This document shows, piece after piece, positions 51,643-60,438 of a stretch of 64,000 nucleotides of DNA (positions are counted from its first letter, which is position 1; the number at the start of each line of letters is the position of its first letter). The notes beneath the pieces are model-generated. The model saw only the letters and a list, made by a program, of their open reading frames with translations, searched no databases and was not told the DNA's origin. The stretch comes from CAYOZN01 sp964408455 (GTDB lineage Bacteria > Planctomycetota > Phycisphaerae > UBA1845 > UTPLA1): positions 62,001 through 126,000 of the forward strand of contig CAYOZN010000004.1 of assembly GCA_964408455.1 (NCBI GenBank). The letters run 5' to 3'. The translations under genes and the position numbers were made by a program.

Positions 51643-52056
51643 CTAGCGCGGGCCGGCCTGCCGCGATTCGTCGAGCCTCTTCTGCAATCGCACCGTCTCG
51701 ACGTTGTCCGCCTCAAGCTCGGCGGCGGCCGCCAGCTCGCGCCCCGCCGCCTCGTGGTCGCCGCGGGACAGCGACATGCTCGCCTCGGTCAGCAGCCCCT
51801 CGACGGTTCGAGCGCGACGGGCCAGTTGTTTGCCTTGCGCCCAACAGAGGTACTGCGACGCGAGCCAGCAGGTGGCGCCGAGGGCGGCGGCCAGAACGGT
51901 CAGCCAGGTGGGAACGGCGGCCGGCGCAATCAGCGCGCCGGCGATCGCCATGTTGATGCAGATTCCGAATGCCAGCGCAAGAAAAAGGCCAAGCCATTCG
52001 CGCCGCCGCAGCACGAGACCGGCCCCGGGCAACAGCAGGTTTAACGCAATCGCCAT
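51643..52056 (-). CDS. Small membrane protein
   Basis: A 137-residue protein with two or three membrane helices (MAIALNLLLPGAGLVL, LGLFLALAFGICINMAIAG, WLTVLAAALGATCWLAS) followed by a charged C-terminal helical region (RTVEGLLTEASMSLSRGDHEAAGRELAAAAEL) that resembles a single TPR-like hairpin and would lie in the cytoplasm. The opening NLLLPGAG is typical of small planctomycete membrane proteins. Start at ATG 52056, or 52080. Function unknown. Confidence 0.62.
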   Translation of the reverse strand: MAIALNLLLPGAGLVLRRREWLGLFLALAFGICINMAIAGALIAPAAVPTWLTVLAAALGATCWLASQYLCWAQGKQLARRARTVEGLLTEASMSLSRGDHEAAGRELAAAAELEADNVETVRLQKRLDESRQAGPR

Positions 52057-52153
52057 AGGCAAAACGCATCGGGGCGGCAATTTGCCGTCGCATACGTGCG
52101 AGCCGGCATTGTATGAGCAGGCACTCTGGAGATTGCCTTCATATTGACCCGCC

Positions 52154-52615
52154 TCATCGATCTTTCATGTCAGCCGGCAGGATGCACATTTCCTGACGCA
52201 CCGCTTCCAGACTTAAACCAGTGTTTGTAAGCACCCGGGAGGCTATTCCGTTGCCGTCGCGAATCAGGCCCGCCAGCAGGTGTTCCGTACCCACATAATT
52301 ATGATTCAGCGTCATCGCTTCTTCGATGGAGAATTCAAGGACGTGCCTCGCGCCCGGGTAAAGTGGAAGTTTGGCCGCGGTGAACGCCTCGGGACCGTAG
52401 TTCACGAGTTTCTCGATTTCGCGGCGAATGGCGTGCAGATCCACCCCCAGCTTCCGGAATACGTGGGCGGCGCCGCCGCCGGTCTCCGCGATGAGTCCCA
52501 GAAGGACATCCTCGCTCTGGATGGATTCATGATTGGCGCGCTGGGCCTCCTGATTTGCGCGGCCGAATACGTCTCTCGCACGCTTGGAAAACAGCTGGTA
52601 CACGCGAGTCGACAT
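52154..52615 (-). CDS. Stand-alone Clp_N domain protein
   Basis: A 153-residue protein consisting only of the two Clp_N repeats: YQLFSKRARDVFGRANQEAQRANHESIQSEDVLLGLIAE and LYPGARHVLEFSIEEAMTLNHNYVGTEHLLAGLI, closely similar to the N-terminus of ClpC at 51171. There is no ATPase domain. Such proteins (ClpS-independent, 'ClpC-N-like') may act as adaptors, or compete for substrates or for McsB-type partners; none of this is proven. It starts five bases after the stop of the upstream membrane-protein gene on the same strand, so the two form an operon. Confidence 0.85.
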   Translation of the reverse strand: MSTRVYQLFSKRARDVFGRANQEAQRANHESIQSEDVLLGLIAETGGGAAHVFRKLGVDLHAIRREIEKLVNYGPEAFTAAKLPLYPGARHVLEFSIEEAMTLNHNYVGTEHLLAGLIRDGNGIASRVLTNTGLSLEAVRQEMCILPADMKDR

Positions 52616-52620
52616 GGCCG

Positions 52621-53004
52621 TCACCCGTCGCCGATCAGTATCGTCTGCGCCATTTTCATCCACACCACCAGGAACAGCGGCGCACACGACATGACCAGTG
52701 CACCGGACATCAGCCCCAGCCACGAGTGGCCCTGCCGGCTGTTGCGCTTCTTGCCCAGGCTGGTGAAACCCAGGACGCCCGCCAGACCACCGACCCCCAG
52801 CGTCGCCGCCGTCGTGGCATAGACGAGATATGGCCGGATGCGGCCGCGCATCTGCTTGGCGTTGTAGGGAATGACCTTGTTCTCCCAGTCCATGTTCCAC
52901 GTCACGGAGAACGCCAGCAGCGCCAGCATCGCAAAGCCCGCCAGCCCCAGCAGGATCGAGGCGGTCGCCTGCGTATCCGGCAGTCGAAAGTTCGGCATCT
53001 TCAT
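52621..53004 (-). CDS. Small membrane protein upstream of the Clp_N-only gene
   Basis: A 127-residue protein with three membrane helices (ASILLGLAGFAMLALLAFSV, YLVYATTAATLGVGGLAGVLGF, HSWLGLMSGALVMSCAPLFLVVW), no recognised family. Start at ATG 53004 (MKMPNF). The 5-base gap to the Clp_N gene suggests that both are translated from one message. Confidence 0.62.
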   Translation of the reverse strand: MKMPNFRLPDTQATASILLGLAGFAMLALLAFSVTWNMDWENKVIPYNAKQMRGRIRPYLVYATTAATLGVGGLAGVLGFTSLGKKRNSRQGHSWLGLMSGALVMSCAPLFLVVWMKMAQTILIGDG

Positions 53005-53224
53005 ACGCGAGAATCCCCCGGTTTCATGCAACTCGGGAGGCAGGATTCCGCGCGGCGCTCACGCCGCGCAACCAATCCCGCCAGGTGCGAAACGACAATT
53101 TCACAATTTTACCCGCCGGCCCCGGCACAGCCAATCCCGTCGTCCTCCGGGCTGCCCCCTACGACCGCTCGCGATAAGATGCCGGCGCCCGCTGACAAGC
53201 CAAGCGACAAAGGAGAGACGTGTT

Positions 53225-53626
53225 ATGTCAACGTCGGCCCCGCAGATTCCCGCCATCCGGGTCATGATGATGCCCCGCGACACGAACGACCAGGGGACCA
53301 TCTTTGGCGGCGTGATCCTCAGCTATCTCGACCAGGCCGGCGCCATCGCCGCCCGGCGGCTGGGCTGCCCGCGAGTCGTCACCGTGGCCATGGATCGCGT
53401 CGAATTCAAACACCCGGTGTATGTGGGCGACGTGCTCAGCTTCTATGCCGACGTCATCCACATCGGCCGTACGTCGGCCCGTGTCCGCGTCAGCGTAGAG
53501 GCCGAGCGCCACAAGCCGCCCTGGCCGCACGAACCCGTCACCTCGGCCGAGTTGGTCTATGTCGCCATCGACGAGAACCGCAAGGCCGTCCCCTACAGCG
53601 CGTGCAATTCAGCGACATCGCCATGA
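53225..53626 (+). CDS. Acyl-CoA thioesterase, hotdog fold
   Basis: A 133-residue member of the YciA/BFIT-like hotdog acyl-CoA thioesterases, which hydrolyse acyl-CoA to the free acid and CoA. Family pattern: RVMMMPRDTNDQGTIFGGVILSYLDQAGAIAARR (catalytic N/D and helix), VTVAMDRVEFKHPVYVGDVLSFYADV. The ATG at 53225 is just before the first strand; AAAGGAGA lies about ten bases upstream. Monocistronic. The specific substrate is not predictable. Confidence 0.88.
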   Translation: MSTSAPQIPAIRVMMMPRDTNDQGTIFGGVILSYLDQAGAIAARRLGCPRVVTVAMDRVEFKHPVYVGDVLSFYADVIHIGRTSARVRVSVEAERHKPPWPHEPVTSAELVYVAIDENRKAVPYSACNSATSP

Positions 53627-53677
53627 CACCGAGATGGTGCCCGCCGCCGTCCTCCGGCCCAGGCGGCACCGCGATCC

Positions 53678-55771
53678 TCAACTCGCCGCTCCGGTCAGCC
53701 CCTGGGCCGTATCGGCCGCTTCCCGCTCGGCGATCGGGCGATGCTCGCAGCGCTCTTCAACGCGCTTGGGCGAGAACCATGCGCGAAACATGGCAAACCG
53801 CCGCTGATCGGCCAGCGCCTTGAGCGCCTCGTCGCGCTTCGTGGACTCGTACTGGGCCGAATCCACCGGCATGGCCGAAATCAGCTCGACGACAAACCAC
53901 TTTTTGAGTTCGGGCGCGCGAACCATCTGCAACTTGGGCTCCGGCTGGGACGCCGGCTGGGTCGTGGCATTCATCAGCCGTTCGCTGGTCACTTCCCCGA
54001 CCGCCGGATTGGTCCAGTCCGGCCGCGTCATCTCGAAACAGGCGTCGATGAATGCCTGCGATTGCCCGACCGTGGAAACCGTCGCGACCTTCAGCGGCAG
54101 CTTGCCCTCTTCGACCAATTCGTCGCGCTTCTCGGGATCCGTCTCAAGGGCGAATCGCGCAAACGGCGGTGCGGTTGTCGGCGTCGCCGTCATGCCCTTT
54201 TCGCGAAGATCGGTGAACAGCGGCACGGCCTTGTCCAGTCCCAGGTGCCGCGCGACCGCGTAAATCTCGCGAACCTGCTGCTCCATGCGGTTCATGGCGT
54301 GGAGCATCCGCAGATCGCGATCGACTTTTTCGCGTACCTCGGCCAGAGATGCCGGCACCGCCGACTCTGCCGTCTCGACGACGCGGAAGACGACGTACTT
54401 TTCGACTTCGCCGGGGATTTGGACAATCTGCTGGTTCTGAAAGGTCCAGGTACCCGGCTTGTTGACGGTGAAGGCGGGATTCGGCGTCTCGAACAGCTGA
54501 AGGTAGAGCCCCGCGTCGGTCCCGCGCTCCGGCGTGTAGAAGCCCGGCACCCGGAAGGCCAGCTCCGGCAGCGGCAGCGGCATGCCCTTTTCGCCGGGCG
54601 TCGTCGCCCCCTTCAGGGACGCGTGCTCGGCAAGTTCCTGCTGCGCGGCAAGCGGCGTCTCGCCGTATTCGATGGCAACGTTGAACTTGGCGGCCATTTC
54701 GTTGGCCGTCCGCTCCAGATATGCCGGATCGTCCACGCCCGCCGGAATCTTCTTGAATGCCGCATCCTCGCTGATACCCGATCGAACCCAGGGCTTGATC
54801 AATTCGTCCGCAAGCCGATCGGCGATCTGCCGACCGGTCTTTCTTGCCTTGGCCTTCGCGAGGTCGCGCCGCACATCCGGAATGGCTTCGCTGAATTCCT
54901 TGATTCGTTCCTCCGGCACCTTTTTGGCTTCAAACGGCTGCGTATCGGCCGGGGAACCCGCCGGCACATCGTCGACGAAGATCGACTTCTTGTAGTTCTC
55001 GCGGTTTTTGCCGGCACGCCAGTATTCGCGAATCTCGTCGTCGCTGACGTTCATCTGCGGTTCGAGCGCCGCGAGGCTGATCACCGCATATTGCACCTTC
55101 ACCCTTTGCGGGTACTTGTAGCCCATGCCGTTCTCGCTTTCGGAGGCGAGACGGTCTTTATACTGATCGAAGTGCGCCTGGGCCTCTTCGTCGCCGATCA
55201 CCTCGGCCGAATCGACGAACTTCTCGGCGTCCAGCGCGGCAAACTTGACCTGCACCTTGTCCTGCGTCGCCCTCACGTAGTGCCGCATCTGTGGCTCCGA
55301 AGGAATGGCGGCATCGCCCAGTCGGCTGAAGTTCTTGTCAATCAGCAGCATCCGCCCGAGGGCACGGCGGATCATCGGCCGCGAGATCTTGAATTCCCGG
55401 CGAAGATCGTCGAGCGAGCGGTTCTGCTGGTTGAGACTCGCCTCCATCATTTCGATGCGCTGTTCCACCTCGTCGTCGGCGACCTGGATGCCTGCGCGGC
55501 GGGCCTCCTCCGACAGCATGAGCAGGTGTATGGCGCGCATCTCCGGGTCGTAACGCCATTGCATGCCCAGCGTATCCAGCGTATCGACGTCCTGCTGGAC
55601 CTCGAGAAGTTCGCCGCGCGTGACTTCACGGCCAAAAACCTCCATGTACACTTCCTTCGTCTGGTCCGGCTGAAGGACCATCATCAGGCCCTCGGCGCCG
55701 ACGAAGGAAAACATGGCCAATAGAACGACCACGACCATGATTTGTTTGGTGTGTTCACGAAGCCATTTCAT
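53678..55771 (-). CDS. SurA/PpiD-like periplasmic folding factor
   Basis: A 697-residue protein with one N-terminal membrane helix (TKQIMVVVVLLAMFSFVGAEGLM) and a long soluble region, in the layout of PpiD and SurA, chaperones with peptidyl-prolyl isomerase activity on the outside face of the inner membrane. The SurA_N_3-like part is MEVFGREVTRGELLEVQQDV to about residue 160. A clear parvulin (PPIC) signature is not evident in the middle, so it may be a chaperone only. The ATG at 55771 (MKWLREHTKQ) is preferred to a GTG at 55786. Confidence 0.75.
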   Translation of the reverse strand: MKWLREHTKQIMVVVVLLAMFSFVGAEGLMMVLQPDQTKEVYMEVFGREVTRGELLEVQQDVDTLDTLGMQWRYDPEMRAIHLLMLSEEARRAGIQVADDEVEQRIEMMEASLNQQNRSLDDLRREFKISRPMIRRALGRMLLIDKNFSRLGDAAIPSEPQMRHYVRATQDKVQVKFAALDAEKFVDSAEVIGDEEAQAHFDQYKDRLASESENGMGYKYPQRVKVQYAVISLAALEPQMNVSDDEIREYWRAGKNRENYKKSIFVDDVPAGSPADTQPFEAKKVPEERIKEFSEAIPDVRRDLAKAKARKTGRQIADRLADELIKPWVRSGISEDAAFKKIPAGVDDPAYLERTANEMAAKFNVAIEYGETPLAAQQELAEHASLKGATTPGEKGMPLPLPELAFRVPGFYTPERGTDAGLYLQLFETPNPAFTVNKPGTWTFQNQQIVQIPGEVEKYVVFRVVETAESAVPASLAEVREKVDRDLRMLHAMNRMEQQVREIYAVARHLGLDKAVPLFTDLREKGMTATPTTAPPFARFALETDPEKRDELVEEGKLPLKVATVSTVGQSQAFIDACFEMTRPDWTNPAVGEVTSERLMNATTQPASQPEPKLQMVRAPELKKWFVVELISAMPVDSAQYESTKRDEALKALADQRRFAMFRAWFSPKRVEERCEHRPIAEREAADTAQGLTGAAS

Positions 55772-56149
55772 GAGGAAAAACTCCACGCGTGGGGCAATTT
55801 TGACGGTCGAGAACCCCGTAACATAACGGGCACAAAGGCCGGCGGCAAACCTGCGGTTACCTCACCACCCGGCCGAGTTTCGCGGCACGCGGGCCGTGCC
55901 GCCCGTCGCCGAATCGGCCCGAAGCCGGGCCTCCTTGAATCGTGGAGTGGATCGAACGCCGCTGGGGTGATGCAATGACCGGCGCAGCAGCCGGCGGCCG
56001 CGACGCTACCATTCTCCTACGCGGGCCCGTCGGCGGAGTTCGGCCGGGCCGGCGGTGCTCGGCCGGGCTGACTGCGGTTGGGCTCCCAGCGCCTCTGACC
56101 AGCTCGGCCGGTCGTTCAAAATGGCTCGCGCTTTGAGGGTGCATGCCCC
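55772..56149. other. Divergent intergenic region
   Basis: About 380 bases between the SurA/PpiD-like gene and the JAMM peptidase gene. G/C-rich with short direct repeats (GGCCGGGC-like at 56041-56075); no gene or operator recognised. Confidence 0.4.
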
Positions 56150-56728
56150 GTGCAAGATCAGCATTCATCCCGTTCGGCGCCGAAGGCAGAGGCGACCTGC
56201 GAGAACGAAGCGGCGGAACTTCTGCGCCAATTGTGGGATGCCGGCGCGCTGAAAGACGCCATCCAGCATGCGCTGGACACATACCCCCGGGAATGCTGCG
56301 GATTCATCCGCCGCTCGGGCGTCACGCGTTGCGAGAACGCCCAGGATACGCTGCGCGCTCAGCAACCTGATGCCTTTCCGCGCGATGCCCGCAGCGGCTT
56401 TGCCCTGTCCGCCGAAGATCACATTCGACTTTACGAATCGGCCGGCACAGCCAATCCGGTGCTCGCGGTCTATCACTCGCATCCGGACGGCAGTTCCTCG
56501 ATGAGCGAACTGGATCGGCAGAGCATGTGCTTTGCAGGGCGTCCGCTGCTGCCGGGCATACTCCACCTGGTGATTGCCTGCGACGCGCACCGCATCCGCG
56601 CCGCCGCCATTCACGCGCTCGATCGCCCGCCCTCGGCGCCACGCACGTCCCCTTGTGATCCGCGGATCTATTCCGAATTGTGGCGCTGGCCTGCGGCGAT
56701 GTCCCGCCAGGAATCGTCAGCCGAATGA
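56150..56728 (+). CDS. JAMM/MPN-type metallopeptidase
   Basis: A 192-residue Mov34/MPN/PAD-1 family protein, zinc isopeptidases or peptidases that in bacteria cut small ubiquitin-like proteins, sulphur-carrier fusions or cysteine-containing peptides (NlpC-like partners). The motif is complete: Glu in YPRECCGFIRR (general base), and HSHPDGSSSMSELDRQSM, that is HxHP-x(7)-SxxD. It begins with GTG at 56150, ten bases after a GAGGG. No ThiS/MoaD-like or E1-like gene is adjacent, so its substrate is not shown. Confidence 0.87.
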   Translation: MQDQHSSRSAPKAEATCENEAAELLRQLWDAGALKDAIQHALDTYPRECCGFIRRSGVTRCENAQDTLRAQQPDAFPRDARSGFALSAEDHIRLYESAGTANPVLAVYHSHPDGSSSMSELDRQSMCFAGRPLLPGILHLVIACDAHRIRAAAIHALDRPPSAPRTSPCDPRIYSELWRWPAAMSRQESSAE

Positions 56729-57436
56729 TTGCCGGCCGATGGCATGCGCCGGCGAAAGTGCCGGACTCGCGGCACTCGACGCCGCGCCGCCCATTCACGG
56801 CGCGTCGTGCACGTACAGCACAAAGGAACGCGATCTCTGCATGGCAGCGGAATGCCGCCGGGGCGCCAGCCGGGCCCCCGTGGGGCTGACGAATCGACGC
56901 ATCAAAAGAGCCCGCCCCGGGCATCCGTCAAAAGTGCATTTGCGGTCGGCCCGCGCGACAGGGCCGAATGTACTTGCCATCGCGACTCGACAAGAGCCAC
57001 CACTCGCCAATCCGCTGCGGAATTTCGACCACCGACCCGGCCAGGGTATTGCCGGGCAACAGTCCTGTGAATCACAATGCAGGTATTAGGGGCGCGGTGA
57101 GCAGGTTCCCGCAAAGCCGCATCCGTCGACTTTTTAGCATGTAACCTTCTTTTTTGTATGCACTTAACGCCGATTTGGTTCCAGCAGCGCAGCGTCGCTC
57201 CCCGCCCCGCGTTTTTCCCTATCTTCGTATGAGGGAAGGACTTGAAGCGCGGAGTGGTCTCAAAATCGCACGCCCTTTTCGCTTGCAGAGTTGAAACTGT
57301 CTGTATTAGGATAGTTTACGTAAATTCCGGGGACGCAATCCCGAGCGCAGTGCCTTCCCCCGGAATGACCGGCAGCCCTACCGGGTTTAAGGTCGACGAG
57401 GTTCGCCGAACGACATTTTCCGGGCAGGATTCTTAC
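56729..57436. other. 700-base intergenic region before the HU/IHF gene
   Basis: No reading frame of coding quality. The last 250 bases are A/T-richer and probably contain the promoter of the DNA-binding protein gene (for example TTGAAA at 57291-57296), without a well-spaced -10. Nothing else seen. Confidence 0.45.
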
Positions 57437-57757
57437 ATGCGCACCGTCACCAAGAAAGAACTCATCGATCGCATCGCGGACAAGACAGGCCAGAAGCGCG
57501 TGGTCGTGAAGCGAGTGATCCAGAATTTCCTCGACGAGATCATCGACGAGCTGGGGCAGGGTAACCGCTTGGAATTCAGGGATTTCGGCGTATTCGAGAG
57601 CAAAGTTCGCGCCGCCCGGATTGCTCAGAATCCAAAGACGCTCGAACGTGTCACCGTCCCCGAGAAGCGCACCGTCAAGTTCAAAGTCGGCCGCGTCATG
57701 AAGATGAAGCTGGCCGGCGAAGAAGTCGCAGCCACGGTCGACGACGACGAAGAATAA
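57437..57757 (+). CDS. HU/IHF-family DNA-binding protein
   Basis: A 106-residue bacterial histone-like protein that bends and compacts DNA. It starts MRTVTKKELIDRIADKTGQKRVVVKRVIQNFLDEI and has the conserved arm base LEFRDFGVFESKVRAARIAQNP (GxFxxxxRxxRxxxNPxT), followed by KFKVGRVMKMKL. It is slightly longer than HU (90) with an acidic tail VAATVDDDEE. Whether it is HU, IHF-alpha or IHF-beta cannot be told. ATG 57437 follows CAGGATTCTTAC. Confidence 0.93.
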   Translation: MRTVTKKELIDRIADKTGQKRVVVKRVIQNFLDEIIDELGQGNRLEFRDFGVFESKVRAARIAQNPKTLERVTVPEKRTVKFKVGRVMKMKLAGEEVAATVDDDEE

Positions 57758-57890
57758 CACCTGCGCTCCCGCCTCCTCTTAACCCGCCGCTTCCCGCTAA
57801 CTACATTCCGGCGATACAGATACGCGCGTGCGCCGCTACGGGCTTCCCGCCGACGCAACCGTCTGACGATGCAAGCTGGTGTTATTCTTA

Positions 57891-57947
57891 TTGACATGTC
57901 GTTGCCGCTCCAATACAACGATATAGGCTATTGAGATTGAGTCTCAA
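57891..57947 (+). promoter_or_regulatory. feoAB promoter with Fur-like operator
   Basis: TTGACA (57891-57896), 17 bases, then TACAAC (57914-57919). Immediately after comes a perfect palindrome TTGAGA-TTGAG-TCTCAA (57931-57947), which matches the inverted-repeat pattern of Fur-family operators and would cover the transcription start. Iron-dependent repression of feoAB by Fur is common; here it is inferred from position and symmetry. Confidence 0.68.
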
Positions 57948-58006
57948 CTAGGCCAAAAATCCGCAGCCGCCGTCATGCAATCGGCGGTTCAACCTGGGTT
58001 TGCCCC

Positions 58007-58237
58007 ATGCCACGCCCGCTCGCCACCCTTCGACCCGGAGAATTCGGCCTCGTTTCCGCCATCGGCGGTGCGGCAGACGTGCGTAACCGCCTGCTCGAAA
58101 TGGGTTTGACCCTTGGCACGCGCGTCCGCCTGGTTCGCGTTGCGCCACTGGGAGATCCCGTCGAACTTCACGTTCGTGGCTATCGACTCAGTGTGCGAAA
58201 GCACGAAGCCGCTTCGGTCATCGTTGAAAGCGCGTGA
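58007..58237 (+). CDS. feoA: Ferrous iron transport protein A
   Basis: A 76-residue FeoA: SH3-like cytoplasmic protein required for FeoB function. Pattern LATLRPGEFGLVSAIGGAADVRNRLLEMGLTLGTRVRLVRVAPLGDPVELHVRGYRLSVRKHEAASVIV covers the whole domain and includes the family signature RLLEMGLxxGxxVxxxxxAPxGDPxExxxxGxxLxLR. Its stop codon overlaps the feoB start as ATGA (58234-58237), so the two are translationally coupled. The palindrome 60 bases upstream suggests iron control. Confidence 0.94.
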   Translation: MPRPLATLRPGEFGLVSAIGGAADVRNRLLEMGLTLGTRVRLVRVAPLGDPVELHVRGYRLSVRKHEAASVIVESA

Positions 58238-60438
58238 TGGCCTCCGCCCGCAGCCTTGCCGCCGAAACCGCCACGCGGCCCATTCGCATCGCCGTCGCCG
58301 GAAACCCCAACTGCGGAAAGACCTCCATCTTCAATCGCCTCACCGGCCTGAGGCAAAAGGTCGCAAACTATCCCGGCATCACCGTCGAAAAACGCGAAGG
58401 CGTGCTCTCAGACACTCACGCCACGCTTCTGGATCTGCCCGGCACCTACAGCCTTTCGGCCCGCGCCCCCGATGAAGAGATCGCGCGCGACGTGCTGCTG
58501 GCCCGCATCCCCGGCATCGACCGGCCCGATGCCATCCTGCTGGTTATCGACGCGGCCAATCTTGAACGCAATCTGTACCTTGCCACGCAGATTCTCGAAT
58601 TCGGCACGCCCGTCATCATCGCCTGCAACATGATGGATGTCGCCCGCGAGCGCGGCATCGAACCCGATTGCAAAGCCCTCTCCCGCGAACTCGGCGTCCC
58701 CGTCATTCCCACCATCGGTCGCGACGGAACAGGTCTCGATCGTCTGCGCCAGGCGCTGGCGAACCCGCCCGCGCGACAGGCGCGTGTCCGACCGTGGCGG
58801 CTCGCGGAGCCGTTCGAGCGCGCAGCCGAACGCATCGCCGCCATCATGCAGGAGTCCGGCGCGGTGCCGGAATATGCCGTCCGCGGCGGGGCACTGTTGT
58901 GGCTGATGGATTATCTATCCGGCGAGGAGCGCGCTCTGGCCTCTGCGGAGCGGTTTCTCAAGAAGCTCACGCCCGAGCAAGCCGGTGGTCTGCGGCTCGC
59001 CGCCTCGGACCTTGCCCACGAAGTCCAGGACGCCGCGGCAACGGCCATCGAAGCGCGCTACGCGTGGATCTCGCAGCTGGTGCAGCGCGTCTGTCGGCAG
59101 GACGACGCTGCCGCTACGCCCCGCCCCAATCTGACCGACCGCATCGACCGCGTGGTCACCCACCGCGTGTTCGGCCTGGCCATCTTCGCCGGCATCATGT
59201 TCGCCCTGTTTCTCTCGATTTTCTGGCTGGCCGAGCCGCTGATGGGCGCGATTGAGTCCGGCCAGCTGGCTTTGGCCGCCGCCGCCCGGCGCATCATTCC
59301 CGATGGCGCGTTGCAGTCCCTGATTGCCGACGGCGTCATCGCGGGCGTGGGCGCCGTCGTCATCTTCTTTCCGCAGATCTGCATCCTGTTCCTGTTTCTG
59401 TCGATTCTCGAGGACACCGGCTACATGGCACGGGCGGCATTCCTGATGGACCGCCTCATGAGCCGCGTGGGGCTGCACGGCAAGAGCTTCATCCCGCTGC
59501 TCTCCAGCTATGCCTGCGCAATCCCCGGCATCCTCGCGACGCGCACCATCGAACACCCGCGCGACCGGCTGACCACCATCCTCGTCGCACCGCTCATGAG
59601 CTGTTCGGCCCGCCTGCCGGTGTACATCATCATCATCGCCGCCGTGTTCGGCGATCGGCCGATGCTCAAGGCCGGCGTCCTGTTCGGGCTGTATTTCATG
59701 GGCACCGCCACGGCCCTGCTGCTCGCCATGATCTTCAAGAAAACGCTGTTCAAGGGCCCCGCCCCGGCATTCATCCTCGAACTGCCGCCCTACCACCGCC
59801 CGCGGCCCCTGTCCGTGCTGCGCACCATGTGGGACCGCAGCAAGACGTTTCTCACCGGCGCGGGCACCACGATCGTCGCGGTCTGTGTCGTCGTGTGGGC
59901 ACTGGGTTACTTTCCGCGCATGGACCGGGCGCAGCCGCCGAAAGAAGTGGCGGCGAGGCTGGCGGTCCTGCCGGCCGATGACGTTGAGGCGCGCGAACAC
60001 CTGCTGGACGCCGAACAGCAGCGCCAGAGCATCCTGGGCCGCATGGGCCGGACCATCGAGCCGGTCATCGCGCCGCTGGGATACGACTGGCGCATTGGCG
60101 TGGGCATCCTCTCGTCCTTCCTCGCCCGTGAGGTCTTCGTCGGCACCATGGGCGTCACATTCGCGCTGGGCGAGGCCGATGAGTCATCCGAAGCACTGCG
60201 CGACAAGCTGGCCGGGGCGACGTGGCCCGGCGGCGGCCCGTTGCTCACCATTCCCGCAGCACTCAGCCTGCTGGTGTTCTATGTTCTGGCGTGCCAGTGC
60301 ATTGCCACACTCGCCGTCGTTCGCAAGGAAACCGGCAGCTGGAAGTGGCCGGCGTTCATGTTCGCATACATGACGGTGCTGGCCTACGTCGCAGCCCTCG
60401 GCGTCCACCAGGCCGGTCGCCTGTTCATCGCGTCTTGA
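58234..60438 (+). CDS. feoB: Ferrous iron transporter B
   Basis: A 734-residue FeoB, the GTP-dependent Fe2+ importer of the inner membrane. N-terminal G domain: G1 GNPNCGKTS (about residues 22-30), G3 DLPGTYSL, G4 NMMD, then a helical switch domain, and a membrane part with two Gate motifs (SYACAIPGILATRTI and the second before GTATALLLAM) and about ten helices. Length is typical (about 700-780). The N-terminal Ala/Arg-rich 15 residues are extra. The third small gene feoC is absent, as is usual outside enterobacteria. Confidence 0.96.
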   Translation: MMASARSLAAETATRPIRIAVAGNPNCGKTSIFNRLTGLRQKVANYPGITVEKREGVLSDTHATLLDLPGTYSLSARAPDEEIARDVLLARIPGIDRPDAILLVIDAANLERNLYLATQILEFGTPVIIACNMMDVARERGIEPDCKALSRELGVPVIPTIGRDGTGLDRLRQALANPPARQARVRPWRLAEPFERAAERIAAIMQESGAVPEYAVRGGALLWLMDYLSGEERALASAERFLKKLTPEQAGGLRLAASDLAHEVQDAAATAIEARYAWISQLVQRVCRQDDAAATPRPNLTDRIDRVVTHRVFGLAIFAGIMFALFLSIFWLAEPLMGAIESGQLALAAAARRIIPDGALQSLIADGVIAGVGAVVIFFPQICILFLFLSILEDTGYMARAAFLMDRLMSRVGLHGKSFIPLLSSYACAIPGILATRTIEHPRDRLTTILVAPLMSCSARLPVYIIIIAAVFGDRPMLKAGVLFGLYFMGTATALLLAMIFKKTLFKGPAPAFILELPPYHRPRPLSVLRTMWDRSKTFLTGAGTTIVAVCVVVWALGYFPRMDRAQPPKEVAARLAVLPADDVEAREHLLDAEQQRQSILGRMGRTIEPVIAPLGYDWRIGVGILSSFLAREVFVGTMGVTFALGEADESSEALRDKLAGATWPGGGPLLTIPAALSLLVFYVLACQCIATLAVVRKETGSWKWPAFMFAYMTVLAYVAALGVHQAGRLFIAS

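Noticed and set aside
53741..55723. Plus-strand open frame of 660 codons
   Set aside because: Antisense to the SurA/PpiD-like gene; its composition (Arg, His, Leu, Gly) is that of a shadow frame.
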